A DNA stretch of 64,000 bases from Xenophilus sp003671765 (GTDB lineage: Bacteria; Pseudomonadota; Gammaproteobacteria; Burkholderiales; Burkholderiaceae_C), in the NCBI GenBank assembly GCA_051414805.1, contig CP166702.1, positions 2,356,001-2,420,000 of the forward strand, in the 5' to 3' direction. The notes beneath the pieces are model-generated. The model saw nothing but the letters and a program-made list of their open reading frames with translations. It was not told where the DNA came from and ran no database searches. Every line of letters starts with the position of its first letter. The first letter of the stretch is position 1. The translations under genes and the position numbers were made by a program. Positions 51,165 through 59,782 of the stretch are shown here, one piece after another.

Positions 51165-52337
51165 CTAGGGCATGTCTGCATCCCAATCCTGTGCTCCTTC
51201 CTGCCCTTCAACTCCTTCAGCCTGTCCAGCCTCCAGCGTGAGCTGACTTGTATACCCCCCGCTCGCATCGAGCGAGTGCCGCACCCGAGCGACGATCCAC
51301 GGCGTCTCGTCGATGCGGTCCTTGAAGCCGGCCACGCGCGCAGGGCGCTGGGGCATGGCGTCCTGCCGGCCGTAGGCGAGGGTGATCTCGAAGTCGAAGA
51401 TCCCGCGCTGAATGCGCATCCACTCGGCGCGGGCGGCGGCCAGGGCGTCGGCCTCGCTGGCGTAGGTGGTGCGCAGTTCCTTCGCGCGGCCACTGATGCC
51501 AGCCAGCACCGACGACCGGTGCCCCGTCTTGATGTTGTTGTACCAGGCCTTCACGCCTGAATACGCGTCGCGGTCGGCGCGGCTCCAGCGGTGCTGGTCG
51601 CCATCGGTGCGGGTGATGAGCAGCACCGGCAGGGCCTTGCCGCTGGCGGTGCGCGCGGCGCGCGCCTGGCTGAACAGGAGCTTGCCGTTCTTCACAATGC
51701 ACAGGCAGTCGAAGGTCTTGGCCAGGCGCCGCAGGAAGGATGCGTCGGACTCGCTGAGCTGGTCGGCGTGCTTGACCTTTCGGGTGGCGACTTCCTTGGC
51801 CACGGTGGCGTCGAGGCCGTTGCGCTTGGCCACGCTGGTGACGATAGCGCCGACGGTGGTGTCGTGCCAGGACTCGTCGCGCAGGCCGCGCAGGCTGTCG
51901 ATTAGGTCGGCCGCGCGGGCCCGGATGGTGATCTGGTCGGGCGTGCCGGAGTGCTCCACGGCCTGCACGGTGTACTTGCCCTTGTCCACCAGCCCGACGG
52001 GGAAGCCCAGTTCCTCGCTGCCGATCTGACGGTAGGGCGCGGCCATGGGCTCGGCGCGCCAGCCGATCGCCACCTCGATCGTGTCGCCGGTGTCGGGCAG
52101 CTGCACGGCGCCGTCGTGGTCGCTGACGACGAGCTCCAGCTCATCCGATTCGTTGGCGCGGTCCTCGGTGATGTGCAGGCTGATGAAGCGCTGGCGAATG
52201 CGGTCGGACACGTTCGCGCCGTTGACCGTGATGCGCCAGATGGGCATGAGGTGTGCCGCTACCCGGTTGCGGCCGAGGATGCCGGCGCGTTGCTCGACCT
52301 TGGGCAGGCTGGCGGCGATGGTGTCGGTGTCGGACAT
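51165..52337 (-). CDS. D: Phage late control protein D (tail hub)
   Basis: The 390-aa protein, MSDTDTIAASLPKVEQRAGI..., has the gpD pattern: RISLHITEDRANESDELELVV, GFPVGLVDKGKYTVQAVEHSGTPDQITI and RRLAKTFDCLCIVKNGKLLF. It also shows the terminal block ETPWIVARVRHSLDASGGYTSQLTLEAG. In P2, gpD forms the baseplate hub around which the tube starts. It is the last gene of the late tail operon. Confidence 0.93.
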   Translation of the reverse strand: MSDTDTIAASLPKVEQRAGILGRNRVAAHLMPIWRITVNGANVSDRIRQRFISLHITEDRANESDELELVVSDHDGAVQLPDTGDTIEVAIGWRAEPMAAPYRQIGSEELGFPVGLVDKGKYTVQAVEHSGTPDQITIRARAADLIDSLRGLRDESWHDTTVGAIVTSVAKRNGLDATVAKEVATRKVKHADQLSESDASFLRRLAKTFDCLCIVKNGKLLFSQARAARTASGKALPVLLITRTDGDQHRWSRADRDAYSGVKAWYNNIKTGHRSSVLAGISGRAKELRTTYASEADALAAARAEWMRIQRGIFDFEITLAYGRQDAMPQRPARVAGFKDRIDETPWIVARVRHSLDASGGYTSQLTLEAGQAEGVEGQEGAQDWDADMP

Positions 52338-52341
52338 GGCG

Positions 52342-52827
52342 CTACGTGCCGGACACGCCGAGCGATTCGCCCAGGCTGTTGGCCGCGTCCTGCAGCAGCG
52401 CGCCGAGGTCGCCCATGCTGTCGGCGAGCATCTGGTCGGCGGCCTCCTGCGCATCTTGATCGACGCGCTTGAGGGTGAGGGTGAACTCGATGCGCCGCGG
52501 CTCGCCGGTGGCGTAGAAGAGGCTGCGCGTCTCCTGCAGCTCGGTGATGACGAAGGCGCCGTAGATGGTACCGGTGCCTTCCACCAGCACCCAGGCGGCG
52601 CCCTGGTCGGCCATGAGGCGCAGCACCGACAGGCTCGCCGGCATGCCGGCGAACTCGGGCAGCACGACGCCGGTGAGGGTGATGACATCGTCGCCCGGTC
52701 CCAGGTACTGCGATGCCGGCCGCGCGCCGACGAGCTGCTGCTCGGCGTGCCGCCAGCTGCTGCGGCGCTGGAGTTCCTGATAGCTCAGGGTATCGAGCTC
52801 GAAGACGAAGAGGCCGAGGCAGAGCAT
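52342..52827 (-). CDS. U: Phage tail terminator/assembly protein U
   Basis: The 161-aa protein starts MLCLGLFVFELDTLSYQELQRRSSWRHA, the well-conserved gpU N-terminus, with LGPGDDVITLTGVVLPEF and LKRVDQDAQE. gpU caps tail-tube polymerisation. It is 6 bp after gene T and 4 bp before D. Confidence 0.93.
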   Translation of the reverse strand: MLCLGLFVFELDTLSYQELQRRSSWRHAEQQLVGARPASQYLGPGDDVITLTGVVLPEFAGMPASLSVLRLMADQGAAWVLVEGTGTIYGAFVITELQETRSLFYATGEPRRIEFTLTLKRVDQDAQEAADQMLADSMGDLGALLQDAANSLGESLGVSGT

Positions 52828-52833
52828 GGCGGG

Positions 52834-55461
52834 TCAGTTGTCGTAATCCATGAATGCGCCGCGGGTCCGGGCGCGCTTGGCGGCGTCGCGGCGGTCTAGC
52901 TCCGCGCCCACGGCGCGGGCAATGCCCTGCGCGTCGGCGCCGGCAGGCACGTTGATGTGAATGGTGATGGTGTCGCCCTGCATGACCACGCCGGCACCGC
53001 CGCGGCCGGCCGGCACCGACAGGGGCGGGCGGGTATCGAAGCTGGCCGCCATGGCGGGCATGCCAACGGCCGTGGCGCCAGACATGCCGAGCGCCGCGGC
53101 GCGCAGCATGGGCCGGGTGCGGTCGATGCCGAGGGCGGCGCCCTCGACGATGAAGCCGCCGGCTTCCATGAAGACCCGCGACGGGCTGCGGATGCCGAGC
53201 TTTTCCTTGAACCAGCCTATGGTGGCGCTGGCGGCCGACTCGATGGCCGTCTGTACGAAGCTGAGCCCGCTCATGATGCCGCTGGCCACGCCCTGGATGA
53301 TGGCCATGCCGAAGGTGGTGAACTTGCTCGGCAGCTCGATGCCGAACCAGCTGAGCACGCCGGCGAAGGCCTGGTAGAACAGGCCCAGCGGGGACCAGTT
53401 GACGATGGCCTGCGAGATGGTCGACACGACGGCCAGGAACGACCCGCCGAGCTGGTCCCAGATGGTCTTGAGGCCGCCGACGATGCCTTCCCAGTTGCGA
53501 TAGATGAGGTAGGCCGCGCCCGCCAACAGCGCGATGGCGATGCCGAGCGGGTTGGCCAGCAGCATGAGGCCCATGCGGCCCACCGCCATGCCGACGCTGA
53601 GGAAGGCCGAGCCCAGGCGGCCGAGCAGGCCGATGCCGCCGGACAGCAGCGGGCCGAAGCGGATCATCTGCAGGCCGAACAGGCCGAGGCCGTAGCGCAC
53701 GACGGCGAAGGGGCCGAGGAGGGCGGCCGCGCCCAGGCTGACCGCGCCGAACGCGCCAGCCAGCAAACCGAGCCCGAGAGCGGCGTAGCCCACCACCGCC
53801 GCCAATCGTGGGTTCTCGCGCGCGAAGTTCGTGACGCCCTGGAGCGCGCTCGACGCGTTGTTGAGCAGGCTGATGTACGCCGGCAGCAGCGCCTGCCCGG
53901 CCTCGCGCATGGTGTCGTGGAAGCGGGCCATGGCTTCCACCTCCTGCCCCTTCAGGGTGGGGCGCGCACGCGCGTCGAGCTCGCCGATGCCGAAGGCGCC
54001 GGCGTTGAGCCGGGCGTTCTTGTGAATCTGGTCGCGCTGCAGGTACATCTGCGCGAACAGGTTCGAGGCCGTGCGGTTGCTGAAGATGCTGCCGATGGTG
54101 TCCAGAACCTGTTCCTTCTCGGTGATGCCCTTGGCGGCCAGCGCGGGCAACAAGATCTTCTCCATCCACTCGAACTGGTTGGTCCGGAAGATCTCGGCGC
54201 CCTTGAGCGCGCCAGGGTTGAGGAACGACAGCTGCCCGGTCTTGTCGTGCGTGACCTTCGACGGGTCGCCAATGAGGCCCAGCGCCTCGATGTTCTTCGC
54301 GGCGCGCTTCGTCGTTTTGCCCTGGTAGAGGTTCTGGTACGCCGACATCGTCGCCGTGCCCACCCGGTTGCCGCCCATCTCGCTGATGAGCGCTTCGAGC
54401 TGGTAGTACATCGCCGAGTCGTTCAGGCCCTTCGCGGCGACGCCGCCGGTCTTGATGAAGTTGAGCCATTCCTCGGGCCCGACGCGGCCACCGGTGGCGG
54501 TGATGACCCGCTGCACCATGTCGGCCTGGTCGGTGAAGGCCTTCTCGCTGGAGAGGCCGCCGCGCATCTCGATGACGCGCAGCATGTCCAGGAACTTGCG
54601 CTCGTTCTCCTTCCCATCTTCGGCGCCGAACATGGCGCTGTTGGCGAACTTCATCTTGGCCAGGGTCGGCATCACCATCTCGGCGTGGTGTACGTCGGCA
54701 AAGGCGGTGGTTGCGTCCAGCATCAAACCGAGGTTGTCGTTCATGCTGGTGCCGAAGGTTTTCATCCGCTTCGCGTACTCGATCGCCTTGTCGGAGTCGG
54801 CCTTGCCCAGGCCCAGCGACTCGATGCGCGCCGTGGTGGTTTCGTACTCGCGCACCTGGTGCAGCGGCTCGGTGACGGCGCGGCGGATGCCGTAGGCGGT
54901 GCCCAGGCCTGCGGCCCCGCCCATCGCCAGGTGGCCGGCCGTGGCGCGGGTGCGGCCGTAGGCCTGGCCGAGCTGTGCGCGGCGGGCGTTCATGTCGGCC
55001 AGGGCGCCGAGGCGGGCCTTCTGCTGGGCGATGGCGCCGTTGGTCGATTCGATGTCGGCCTTGAGCCGGGCCTGATCGCTTGACAGCTTGCCGATGCCGC
55101 TGGCGGTGGCGGCGGTGCGCAGCTGCGCCAGGGCAGCGCGCTGCTTTTCGTAGGCGGCGGTGGCCCGGTCGACCTGCGCCTGCATGGCCCGAGCCTGCTC
55201 GCTGCTGGCGCCGTAGGAGCGGGCGGTGCTGGCCAGGTTGGCCCGTAGCACCTGCAGGCTGGTGCTCTGGCGCCCGAGCTCGCCCTGCAGCCTGCGGATG
55301 CCCTCGATCTGCGCGGCCTGGCCGTTGAGCAGCTTGAGGGCGTCGCGCGCCTTCTTCAGGCTTTCGGCGGTGGCCTTGCTCTGGGCGTCGAGCGGCTTGA
55401 GTTCGTTGACCGCCTTGGTGGCCCCGGCGAGGATCAGCTTGAGGGTGAGGGGGTTGGCCAT
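52834..55461 (-). CDS. T: Phage tail tape-measure protein T
   Basis: The 875-aa protein begins MANPLTLKLILAGATKAVNELKPLDAQ. A long coiled coil (residues 25-170) is followed by the conserved TMP core (FGTSMNDNLGLMLDATTAF, GPEEWLNFIKTGGVAAKGL), several hydrophobic helices (residues about 565-680) and a C-terminal helical domain (VQTAIESAASATIGWFKEKLGIRSPSRVFME). Its length sets tail length. Confidence 0.94.
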   Translation of the reverse strand: MANPLTLKLILAGATKAVNELKPLDAQSKATAESLKKARDALKLLNGQAAQIEGIRRLQGELGRQSTSLQVLRANLASTARSYGASSEQARAMQAQVDRATAAYEKQRAALAQLRTAATASGIGKLSSDQARLKADIESTNGAIAQQKARLGALADMNARRAQLGQAYGRTRATAGHLAMGGAAGLGTAYGIRRAVTEPLHQVREYETTTARIESLGLGKADSDKAIEYAKRMKTFGTSMNDNLGLMLDATTAFADVHHAEMVMPTLAKMKFANSAMFGAEDGKENERKFLDMLRVIEMRGGLSSEKAFTDQADMVQRVITATGGRVGPEEWLNFIKTGGVAAKGLNDSAMYYQLEALISEMGGNRVGTATMSAYQNLYQGKTTKRAAKNIEALGLIGDPSKVTHDKTGQLSFLNPGALKGAEIFRTNQFEWMEKILLPALAAKGITEKEQVLDTIGSIFSNRTASNLFAQMYLQRDQIHKNARLNAGAFGIGELDARARPTLKGQEVEAMARFHDTMREAGQALLPAYISLLNNASSALQGVTNFARENPRLAAVVGYAALGLGLLAGAFGAVSLGAAALLGPFAVVRYGLGLFGLQMIRFGPLLSGGIGLLGRLGSAFLSVGMAVGRMGLMLLANPLGIAIALLAGAAYLIYRNWEGIVGGLKTIWDQLGGSFLAVVSTISQAIVNWSPLGLFYQAFAGVLSWFGIELPSKFTTFGMAIIQGVASGIMSGLSFVQTAIESAASATIGWFKEKLGIRSPSRVFMEAGGFIVEGAALGIDRTRPMLRAAALGMSGATAVGMPAMAASFDTRPPLSVPAGRGGAGVVMQGDTITIHINVPAGADAQGIARAVGAELDRRDAAKRARTRGAFMDYDN

Positions 55462-55474
55462 GGCGGTCGGTGGC

Positions 55475-55651
55475 TCAGTCGTCGTCCTTTTTCGGGGCGT
55501 AGCGCTTGCGGGCCGCCTCGCGCCAGTCCATCAGCTCGCCCAGCGGCATGGGGTCCATGTCGGCCGGGCGCCAGTGGAAGACGAAGGCGCAGTCGGCCAT
55601 CGCGTCTTCTACGTGCTCTGCAAGACCGCGTCCCGAATGGACTTCTTGAGC
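55475..55651 (-). CDS. E' extension, read by -1 frameshift from E
   Basis: Downstream of the slippery site the -1 frame reads AQEVHSGRGLAEHVEDAMAD then CAFVFHWRPADMDPMPLGEL and ends YAPKKDDD. This is the GpE+E' C-terminal part of P2-like tail assembly chaperones. The fusion E-E' would be about 157 aa (99 residues of E plus 58). An internal ATG at 55600 could also start a 41-aa GpE-like peptide. Confidence 0.85.
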   Translation of the reverse strand, partial: AQEVHSGRGLAEHVEDAMADCAFVFHWRPADMDPMPLGELMDWREAARKRYAPKKDDD

Positions 55652-55947
55652 AAAAAACTGATGACGATGCCCCCCGCTTCGGACAGGTCGGCCGGGTCGA
55701 GCTGGGCGCACTCGTGGGGCGTCAGGCTCGGCTGGCTGATGCGCGGCAGCAGCTTGAGCAGTTCGTCGGTGTCGGCCGAGTGCAAGCGCTGCAGCGAGAG
55801 GCCGCGCAGCTCGCCGGCGTTGGGCTTGCGCAGCGTGATCTCGGCGATGGTGGTGGCACCGCGCTGGATGGGCGTGTCGAGCGTGATGGTGCCGGGCACG
55901 CTGGGCGTGGCGGCGGGCGCGGTTTCGGACGTCTGGGCGTTGTTCAT
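55609..55947 (-). CDS. E: Phage tail assembly chaperone E
   Basis: The 112-aa protein starts MNNAQTSETAPAATPSVPGT and has ITLRKPNAGELRGLSLQRLHSADTDELLKLLPRISQPSLTPHE, the gpE pattern. Near the end it crosses T TTT TTG (55657-55651), where a fraction of ribosomes shift to -1 to make E+E'. The products chaperone the tape-measure protein encoded next. Confidence 0.92.
   Translation of the reverse strand: MNNAQTSETAPAATPSVPGTITLDTPIQRGATTIAEITLRKPNAGELRGLSLQRLHSADTDELLKLLPRISQPSLTPHECAQLDPADLSEAGGIVISFLLKKSIRDAVLQST
55651..55657 (-). promoter_or_regulatory. Programmed -1 ribosomal frameshift site
   Basis: On the minus strand the heptamer TTTTTTG is read in frame as AGT TTT TTG of gene E, an X-XXY-YYZ slippery site. 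A slip back by one base joins exactly the frame that encodes the E' domain ending at 55475. The same TTTTTTG sequence is used by phage P2. Confidence 0.92.
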
Positions 55948-56003
55948 GGCGTCGTGTCGTTGGGAGGAGGTTTGGGCTGCGGGCGGCGTGGCGGGTGCTG
56001 GCG

Positions 56004-56525
56004 TCAGAGGCTGGCGCCCAGGCCGATCGCGAAGCGGATGTCGCCGTAGATGTCGGTGCCGTCGACCTTGAAGACCATGCCGGGCAGGTCGATCTCGAGA
56101 AGGTCGGCGCCGGCGACGTTGACCTTGTAGTAGCTGAGCCCGATCTTGAATTCGTGCTCGTTGTCGTCGCCGGCCTTGGCTTCGTTGGGGTTCCACTCCA
56201 GAAGGCGGCCGCGGCAGATGACTTCAACGGCCGTCACGAGGCCCGTGGTGTCTTCCTGATAGGCGCCGGCAAAGCGGAACTGGCTGGCGCCGACGGCCTG
56301 CGCGCCGAGCATGGCGATGAGCTGGGTTTTCAGGCCGCCGGCCTTGAGCGCGAGCTCCAGCTTTTCGAGGCCGAGCTCGACCTGCACCGGGCCGTGCATG
56401 CCGCCGGCGCGGTATTCCTCGGTCTTCTTGGTGATGGTCGGCAGGGTGACGCTGGGGATTTCGCCGATCCAGCTTTCGCCGTCGCCGAACATCGCGAAGT
56501 TCTTGAGTTTCTTGGGCAGGCCCAT
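56004..56525 (-). CDS. FII: Phage major tail tube protein FII
   Basis: The 173-aa protein starts MGLPKKLKNFAMFGDGESWI, then GEIPSVTLPTITKKTEEYRAGGM, VQVELGLEKLEL and NEHEFKIGLSYYKVNVAGA, all typical of P2 FII tube subunits. It is translated between sheath FI and E. Confidence 0.94.
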   Translation of the reverse strand: MGLPKKLKNFAMFGDGESWIGEIPSVTLPTITKKTEEYRAGGMHGPVQVELGLEKLELALKAGGLKTQLIAMLGAQAVGASQFRFAGAYQEDTTGLVTAVEVICRGRLLEWNPNEAKAGDDNEHEFKIGLSYYKVNVAGADLLEIDLPGMVFKVDGTDIYGDIRFAIGLGASL

Positions 56526-56585
56526 GGTCGTTCTCCTGTGGTCCTATGCGGTGGTGCGGGGTGGTGTCGCTCGATCGCCGGCCGC

Positions 56586-57782
56586 TCAGGCGGCCTGCAC
56601 GGCCGCGGCGAAGTTGGCGAGGAAGTCGTCGGTGATGGTCTGCATGAAGCCCAGGTCTTCCAGGGGCGGCACCGGCGTGTAGCGGTAGCTGATCCGCAGG
56701 CGGCCCTGCGCGAGCTCTTCCTTGGGGTTGAGGTCGGGGTTGAGGAAGGCCTCGAAGCCGATCAGGTAACCGCCATTGACGAGGTCGCGGCCCTTGGCGT
56801 TGATGCTGGCGAGCATGTCCTTCACCAGGCTCGGGTGCATCGGCTTGTCGACGAAGGTGAAGTGCGCTTCGGCGATGGTGTCGGCCAGCACCTGGGCGGT
56901 GCGCGTGTAGTTCTCGAAGAAGAACTTGCCGCCCTGCGCCTCCGTCGTGCGGTTGCCCCAGAAGCGGTAGCCGCTGCGGTTGATGATGGTGGTGACTTCG
57001 AGGCTGTTGAGGTACGTGGTGTCGCTGCTCGGGCTCTGCAGGTCGAAGAACACGTCGGCAGTCATGCCCTGCGGGCCGTTGACGACGATGTTCGAGAGGG
57101 TCTTGTGCCAGCCGATCTGCTGGTCGAGCTTGGCGCGCAGGCCCAGGGCGTAGGCGGTGGCGGGCACCGGATCGGCCTCGCTGGTGGCGACGTTCCAGGC
57201 CAGGAAGTTGGGCCAGATGACCATGAGCTCGCGCTTGCCGAACTTGGCGCGGTAGGTCGTGGCTTCTTCCTTGGTGGTCGCCAGGGCCATGCCATCGGCC
57301 TTGCGGGCCGCGATGTAACCGAAGCCGCGCAACTGCTCGGCGACGACGCCGATCTCGACGGCGACGGCCTCGGTGTCGAGGCCCGGCGCGCCGATGATGC
57401 GCGGCTTCACGCCGAGCTGGCCCTGCGCGGCTAGCAGCGCCTGCAGGCCTGTCTTGAGGCCCCCCGCGGTGGTGGTGCCGATGACGTTGCTGGTGGTGGC
57501 GGCGTCGTCGGCACCCGGCTCGACGCGCACGACGATCGTGAGCGCCTGGGCTTGCTGGCTGATCGCCTTGAGCGCCTGCGCCAGCGTGCCGGTGGCGCCG
57601 GCCTTGCCGATGCTGCCGCCGGGGTTGGTCAGCAGCACGGGGGTGTTCAGCGGGAAGGCGTCGGCCTCGGCCGCCGGTGCCGTGGCCACGATGCCGATGA
57701 TGGCCGTGCTGATGACGCGGATGGTGGCGCCGCCTTCGTCGACTTCGAAGACGCGTACGCCGTGGTGGAATTCGGTGGACAT
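56586..57782 (-). CDS. FI: Phage tail sheath protein FI
   Basis: The 398-aa contractile sheath subunit, MSTEFHHGVRVFEVDEGGATIRVISTAIIGIV..., has the FI/sheath motifs FPLNTPVLLTNPGGSIGKAG, KPRIIGAPGLDTEAVA, GFGYIAARKADG and GYRFWGNRTTEAQGG, with the C-terminal IGFEAFLNPDLNPKEEL. Length and order agree with P2. Confidence 0.95.
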   Translation of the reverse strand: MSTEFHHGVRVFEVDEGGATIRVISTAIIGIVATAPAAEADAFPLNTPVLLTNPGGSIGKAGATGTLAQALKAISQQAQALTIVVRVEPGADDAATTSNVIGTTTAGGLKTGLQALLAAQGQLGVKPRIIGAPGLDTEAVAVEIGVVAEQLRGFGYIAARKADGMALATTKEEATTYRAKFGKRELMVIWPNFLAWNVATSEADPVPATAYALGLRAKLDQQIGWHKTLSNIVVNGPQGMTADVFFDLQSPSSDTTYLNSLEVTTIINRSGYRFWGNRTTEAQGGKFFFENYTRTAQVLADTIAEAHFTFVDKPMHPSLVKDMLASINAKGRDLVNGGYLIGFEAFLNPDLNPKEELAQGRLRISYRYTPVPPLEDLGFMQTITDDFLANFAAAVQAA

Positions 57783-57817
57783 GGTGGGTAGCTCCGTGAG
57801 TGAGTGATCGGTGCGGG

Positions 57818-58021
57818 TTACTCGGCGGCCGGCTCAGTGGCCTGGCCCTCTTTTGGTTGGGCGGGCTCGATCGGCAGGCCGGCCTCCACCGCCCAGCCGG
57901 GGCCCGCCGGTGTCGCGCCGAGCGCAATCAGCTCCGCGCCCTCGTCGAGGTGGACGTCTTCCGGTGACTTGGCGACGACGACGTTGTCGACTCGGCCAGC
58001 GTTCACGATTGCATAGCGCAT
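57818..58021 (-). CDS. Small tail-fibre-associated protein, 67 aa
   Basis: MRYAIVNAGRVDNVVVAKSPEDVHLDEGAEL... resembles short proteins often encoded after tail-fibre genes, sometimes fibre assembly chaperones, with a beta-hairpin-like start and an acidic tail. The start at 58021 is 10 bp downstream of the fibre stop. The role is inferred from position. Confidence 0.6.
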   Translation of the reverse strand: MRYAIVNAGRVDNVVVAKSPEDVHLDEGAELIALGATPAGPGWAVEAGLPIEPAQPKEGQATEPAAE

Positions 58022-58031
58022 GCGCTTCCCC

Positions 58032-59192
58032 TCAACCGAATTCATAGACCAGCACAAGGCCGTTCGCGCCCGTGCCTCCATTGGTGTTTCCGACCGAAAC
58101 GTTGTTGGCCGAGCCTCCGCCGCCGGCGCCCGGCGTGTTGCCTATGCCGCCCAAGCCGCCGGATGTATTAGTACCGCCGCCGCCGCCGAGAGGTGAAGCA
58201 CCGCCCTGGCCACTGGTGGGCCCGAAGTTGGAAAAGATGAAGCCGCATGCGCCCGGATTGCCGCCGCATGCGAGGACCTGGGTGTGACCAGCAGCGATAG
58301 TTGGCGTTGCGCCCGGCGCACCTTGGCCCGACACCGAGTTGCCAGTGGTTGCCGTCGTTGCCGTGCCACCCCCGCCACCGCCGGGCGCCGATGTGCCGCC
58401 GAAACTCGACGTACCGCCCGCAATGCCGGCTCCCCCCAAGGCAGAGCTCCCGCCCGCGCCTACAGTGACCGGCGCGCTGCCGCCGGCCAGGGGCACCAGC
58501 ACGACCGCCATGGCGCCACTGCCGCCGCCCGACCCGACCGAATAACTGCCGCTGGACGTTGCAAAGCCGCCGCCGCCACCACCGCCTGCACCTATGACGT
58601 ACACGAGGGCCTTGGTGGCGCCCGCAGTCGGTGTGTAAGTGCCCGAGCTGGCGAAGCGCTGAACGGCCAGCAGCCGGCCAAACTTCTCCGCATTCAGCGC
58701 CGCGGTGGTCGCGTACTGAGCGTGCGGGTTGAGGGCGGCTGCGTGCGCTGCCAGGTCGGCATCGGTGGCGTATTGCGGATGCGGATCGGACGCCGCGACG
58801 TGCGCCGCAAGATCTGCGTCGGTCGCGTACTGCGGGTGAGGGTTGGCAGCGGCGACATGGTTGGCCATCGAGTCGCCGATGGCTTCGGCCAGCTCCGCAG
58901 CGGTGTGAGCCCACCGCACCCACTTTGTGTCGTCGGACCCAGGCTGCACGTCAGTGCTGGCCGCAACGCTCTTCCACGTTGTGCCTGCATGGCTGACATA
59001 GGCCGTATCGGCAGGGTAGGCCAGCAGCGCAGACCATGGCGTCACGTTGCGCATGCGTTGGTAGAGGCTGCGGCTCGCAAGTTGGCGCGGCGCGAGGTTG
59101 TCGATCCCAGCCGGCCCGCCGAGGACCGGATCGTCCTCTTCGAGCTGGTAGATGCCAGCGAACCATTCGTCGGTTTCGTTCAGATTCGCCAT
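58032..59192 (-). CDS. Phage tail fibre protein with HPQY repeats and glycine-rich tip
   Basis: The 386-aa protein starts MANLNETDEWFAGIYQLEED. A shaft region has three near-identical units around residues 115-165 (ANPHPQYATDADLAAH, SDPHPQYATDADLAAH, LNPHAQYATTAAL), a repeat type seen in phage fibres. The last 190 residues are extremely Gly-rich (GAGGGGGGGFATSSG, GGGGTNTSGGLGG) and should form the receptor-binding tip. TGATG overlaps the stop of gene I with this start. It is shorter than P2 H and lacks its C-terminal domain. Confidence 0.85.
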   Translation of the reverse strand: MANLNETDEWFAGIYQLEEDDPVLGGPAGIDNLAPRQLASRSLYQRMRNVTPWSALLAYPADTAYVSHAGTTWKSVAASTDVQPGSDDTKWVRWAHTAAELAEAIGDSMANHVAAANPHPQYATDADLAAHVAASDPHPQYATDADLAAHAAALNPHAQYATTAALNAEKFGRLLAVQRFASSGTYTPTAGATKALVYVIGAGGGGGGGFATSSGSYSVGSGGGSGAMAVVLVPLAGGSAPVTVGAGGSSALGGAGIAGGTSSFGGTSAPGGGGGGTATTATTGNSVSGQGAPGATPTIAAGHTQVLACGGNPGACGFIFSNFGPTSGQGGASPLGGGGGTNTSGGLGGIGNTPGAGGGGSANNVSVGNTNGGTGANGLVLVYEFG

Positions 59193-59782
59193 CAGGCGCT
59201 CCCATGGTTGAAGGCGCCATCGCGACGAGTCGCGCCGTTGTGGCTGTTGGCCACGGCGACGTAGCGCAGGCCGACGAGGTGGCACCGGGCCGGCGCGACG
59301 GCCGGCAGCAGCTTGCGCAGGCGCTCTGCTTGGGCGTTGGTGATGGGGCGGTCGTTGAACACGACCTTGTAGGTGGCCCAGGTGGCGGCGAGCGACGCGT
59401 GCGGAAACTCGCCGTCGCGGCGGATTTCGCCGTTGTGGGTGCGGCCGCCGACCCGCTCGATGATGGTGACGCCGCCGAAGCCGAGCGCGCTGATGAGCAG
59501 CTTGATGGCCCACGGCGTGCCCTTGCGGCGGTGCACCTCGATGCTTGTGAGGATCAGCTGACGCCGGGCGTCGTCGGACTTGGCTTCCTGCCAAGCTTCG
59601 ACGGACAGCGTCCACGACAGCCAGGGCAGGGCGGCGGCCATGCAGCGCAAGGCAGTCCACAGATGGCGCAGGTTGTCGGTGGACAGCGCATAGGCCTCGA
59701 TGCCGGCGAGCGCGGACTCGAGCGGCGTGCGGTTGGGCGGCAGCAGGCGCTGCGCTGGCGTCAGGCTAGTCATCTTCGCCAT
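59192..59782 (-). CDS. I: Phage tail protein I (baseplate)
   Basis: The 196-aa protein, MAKMTSLTPAQRLLPPNRTPLESALAG..., has LRCMAAALPWLSWTLSVEAW, RRKGTPWAIKLLISALGFGG and DRPITNAQAERLRKLLPAVAPAR, the conserved gpI C-terminal pattern. Start at 59782 or 59773. It overlaps J by 17 nt. Confidence 0.92.
   Translation of the reverse strand: MAKMTSLTPAQRLLPPNRTPLESALAGIEAYALSTDNLRHLWTALRCMAAALPWLSWTLSVEAWQEAKSDDARRQLILTSIEVHRRKGTPWAIKLLISALGFGGVTIIERVGGRTHNGEIRRDGEFPHASLAATWATYKVVFNDRPITNAQAERLRKLLPAVAPARCHLVGLRYVAVANSHNGATRRDGAFNHGSA

Noticed and set aside
58100..58620. CRISPR-like or satellite repeat
   Set aside because: The repetitive GCC/CCG pattern is glycine codons of the tail-fibre tip; units are irregular and there are no spacers. 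No CRISPR array was seen anywhere.
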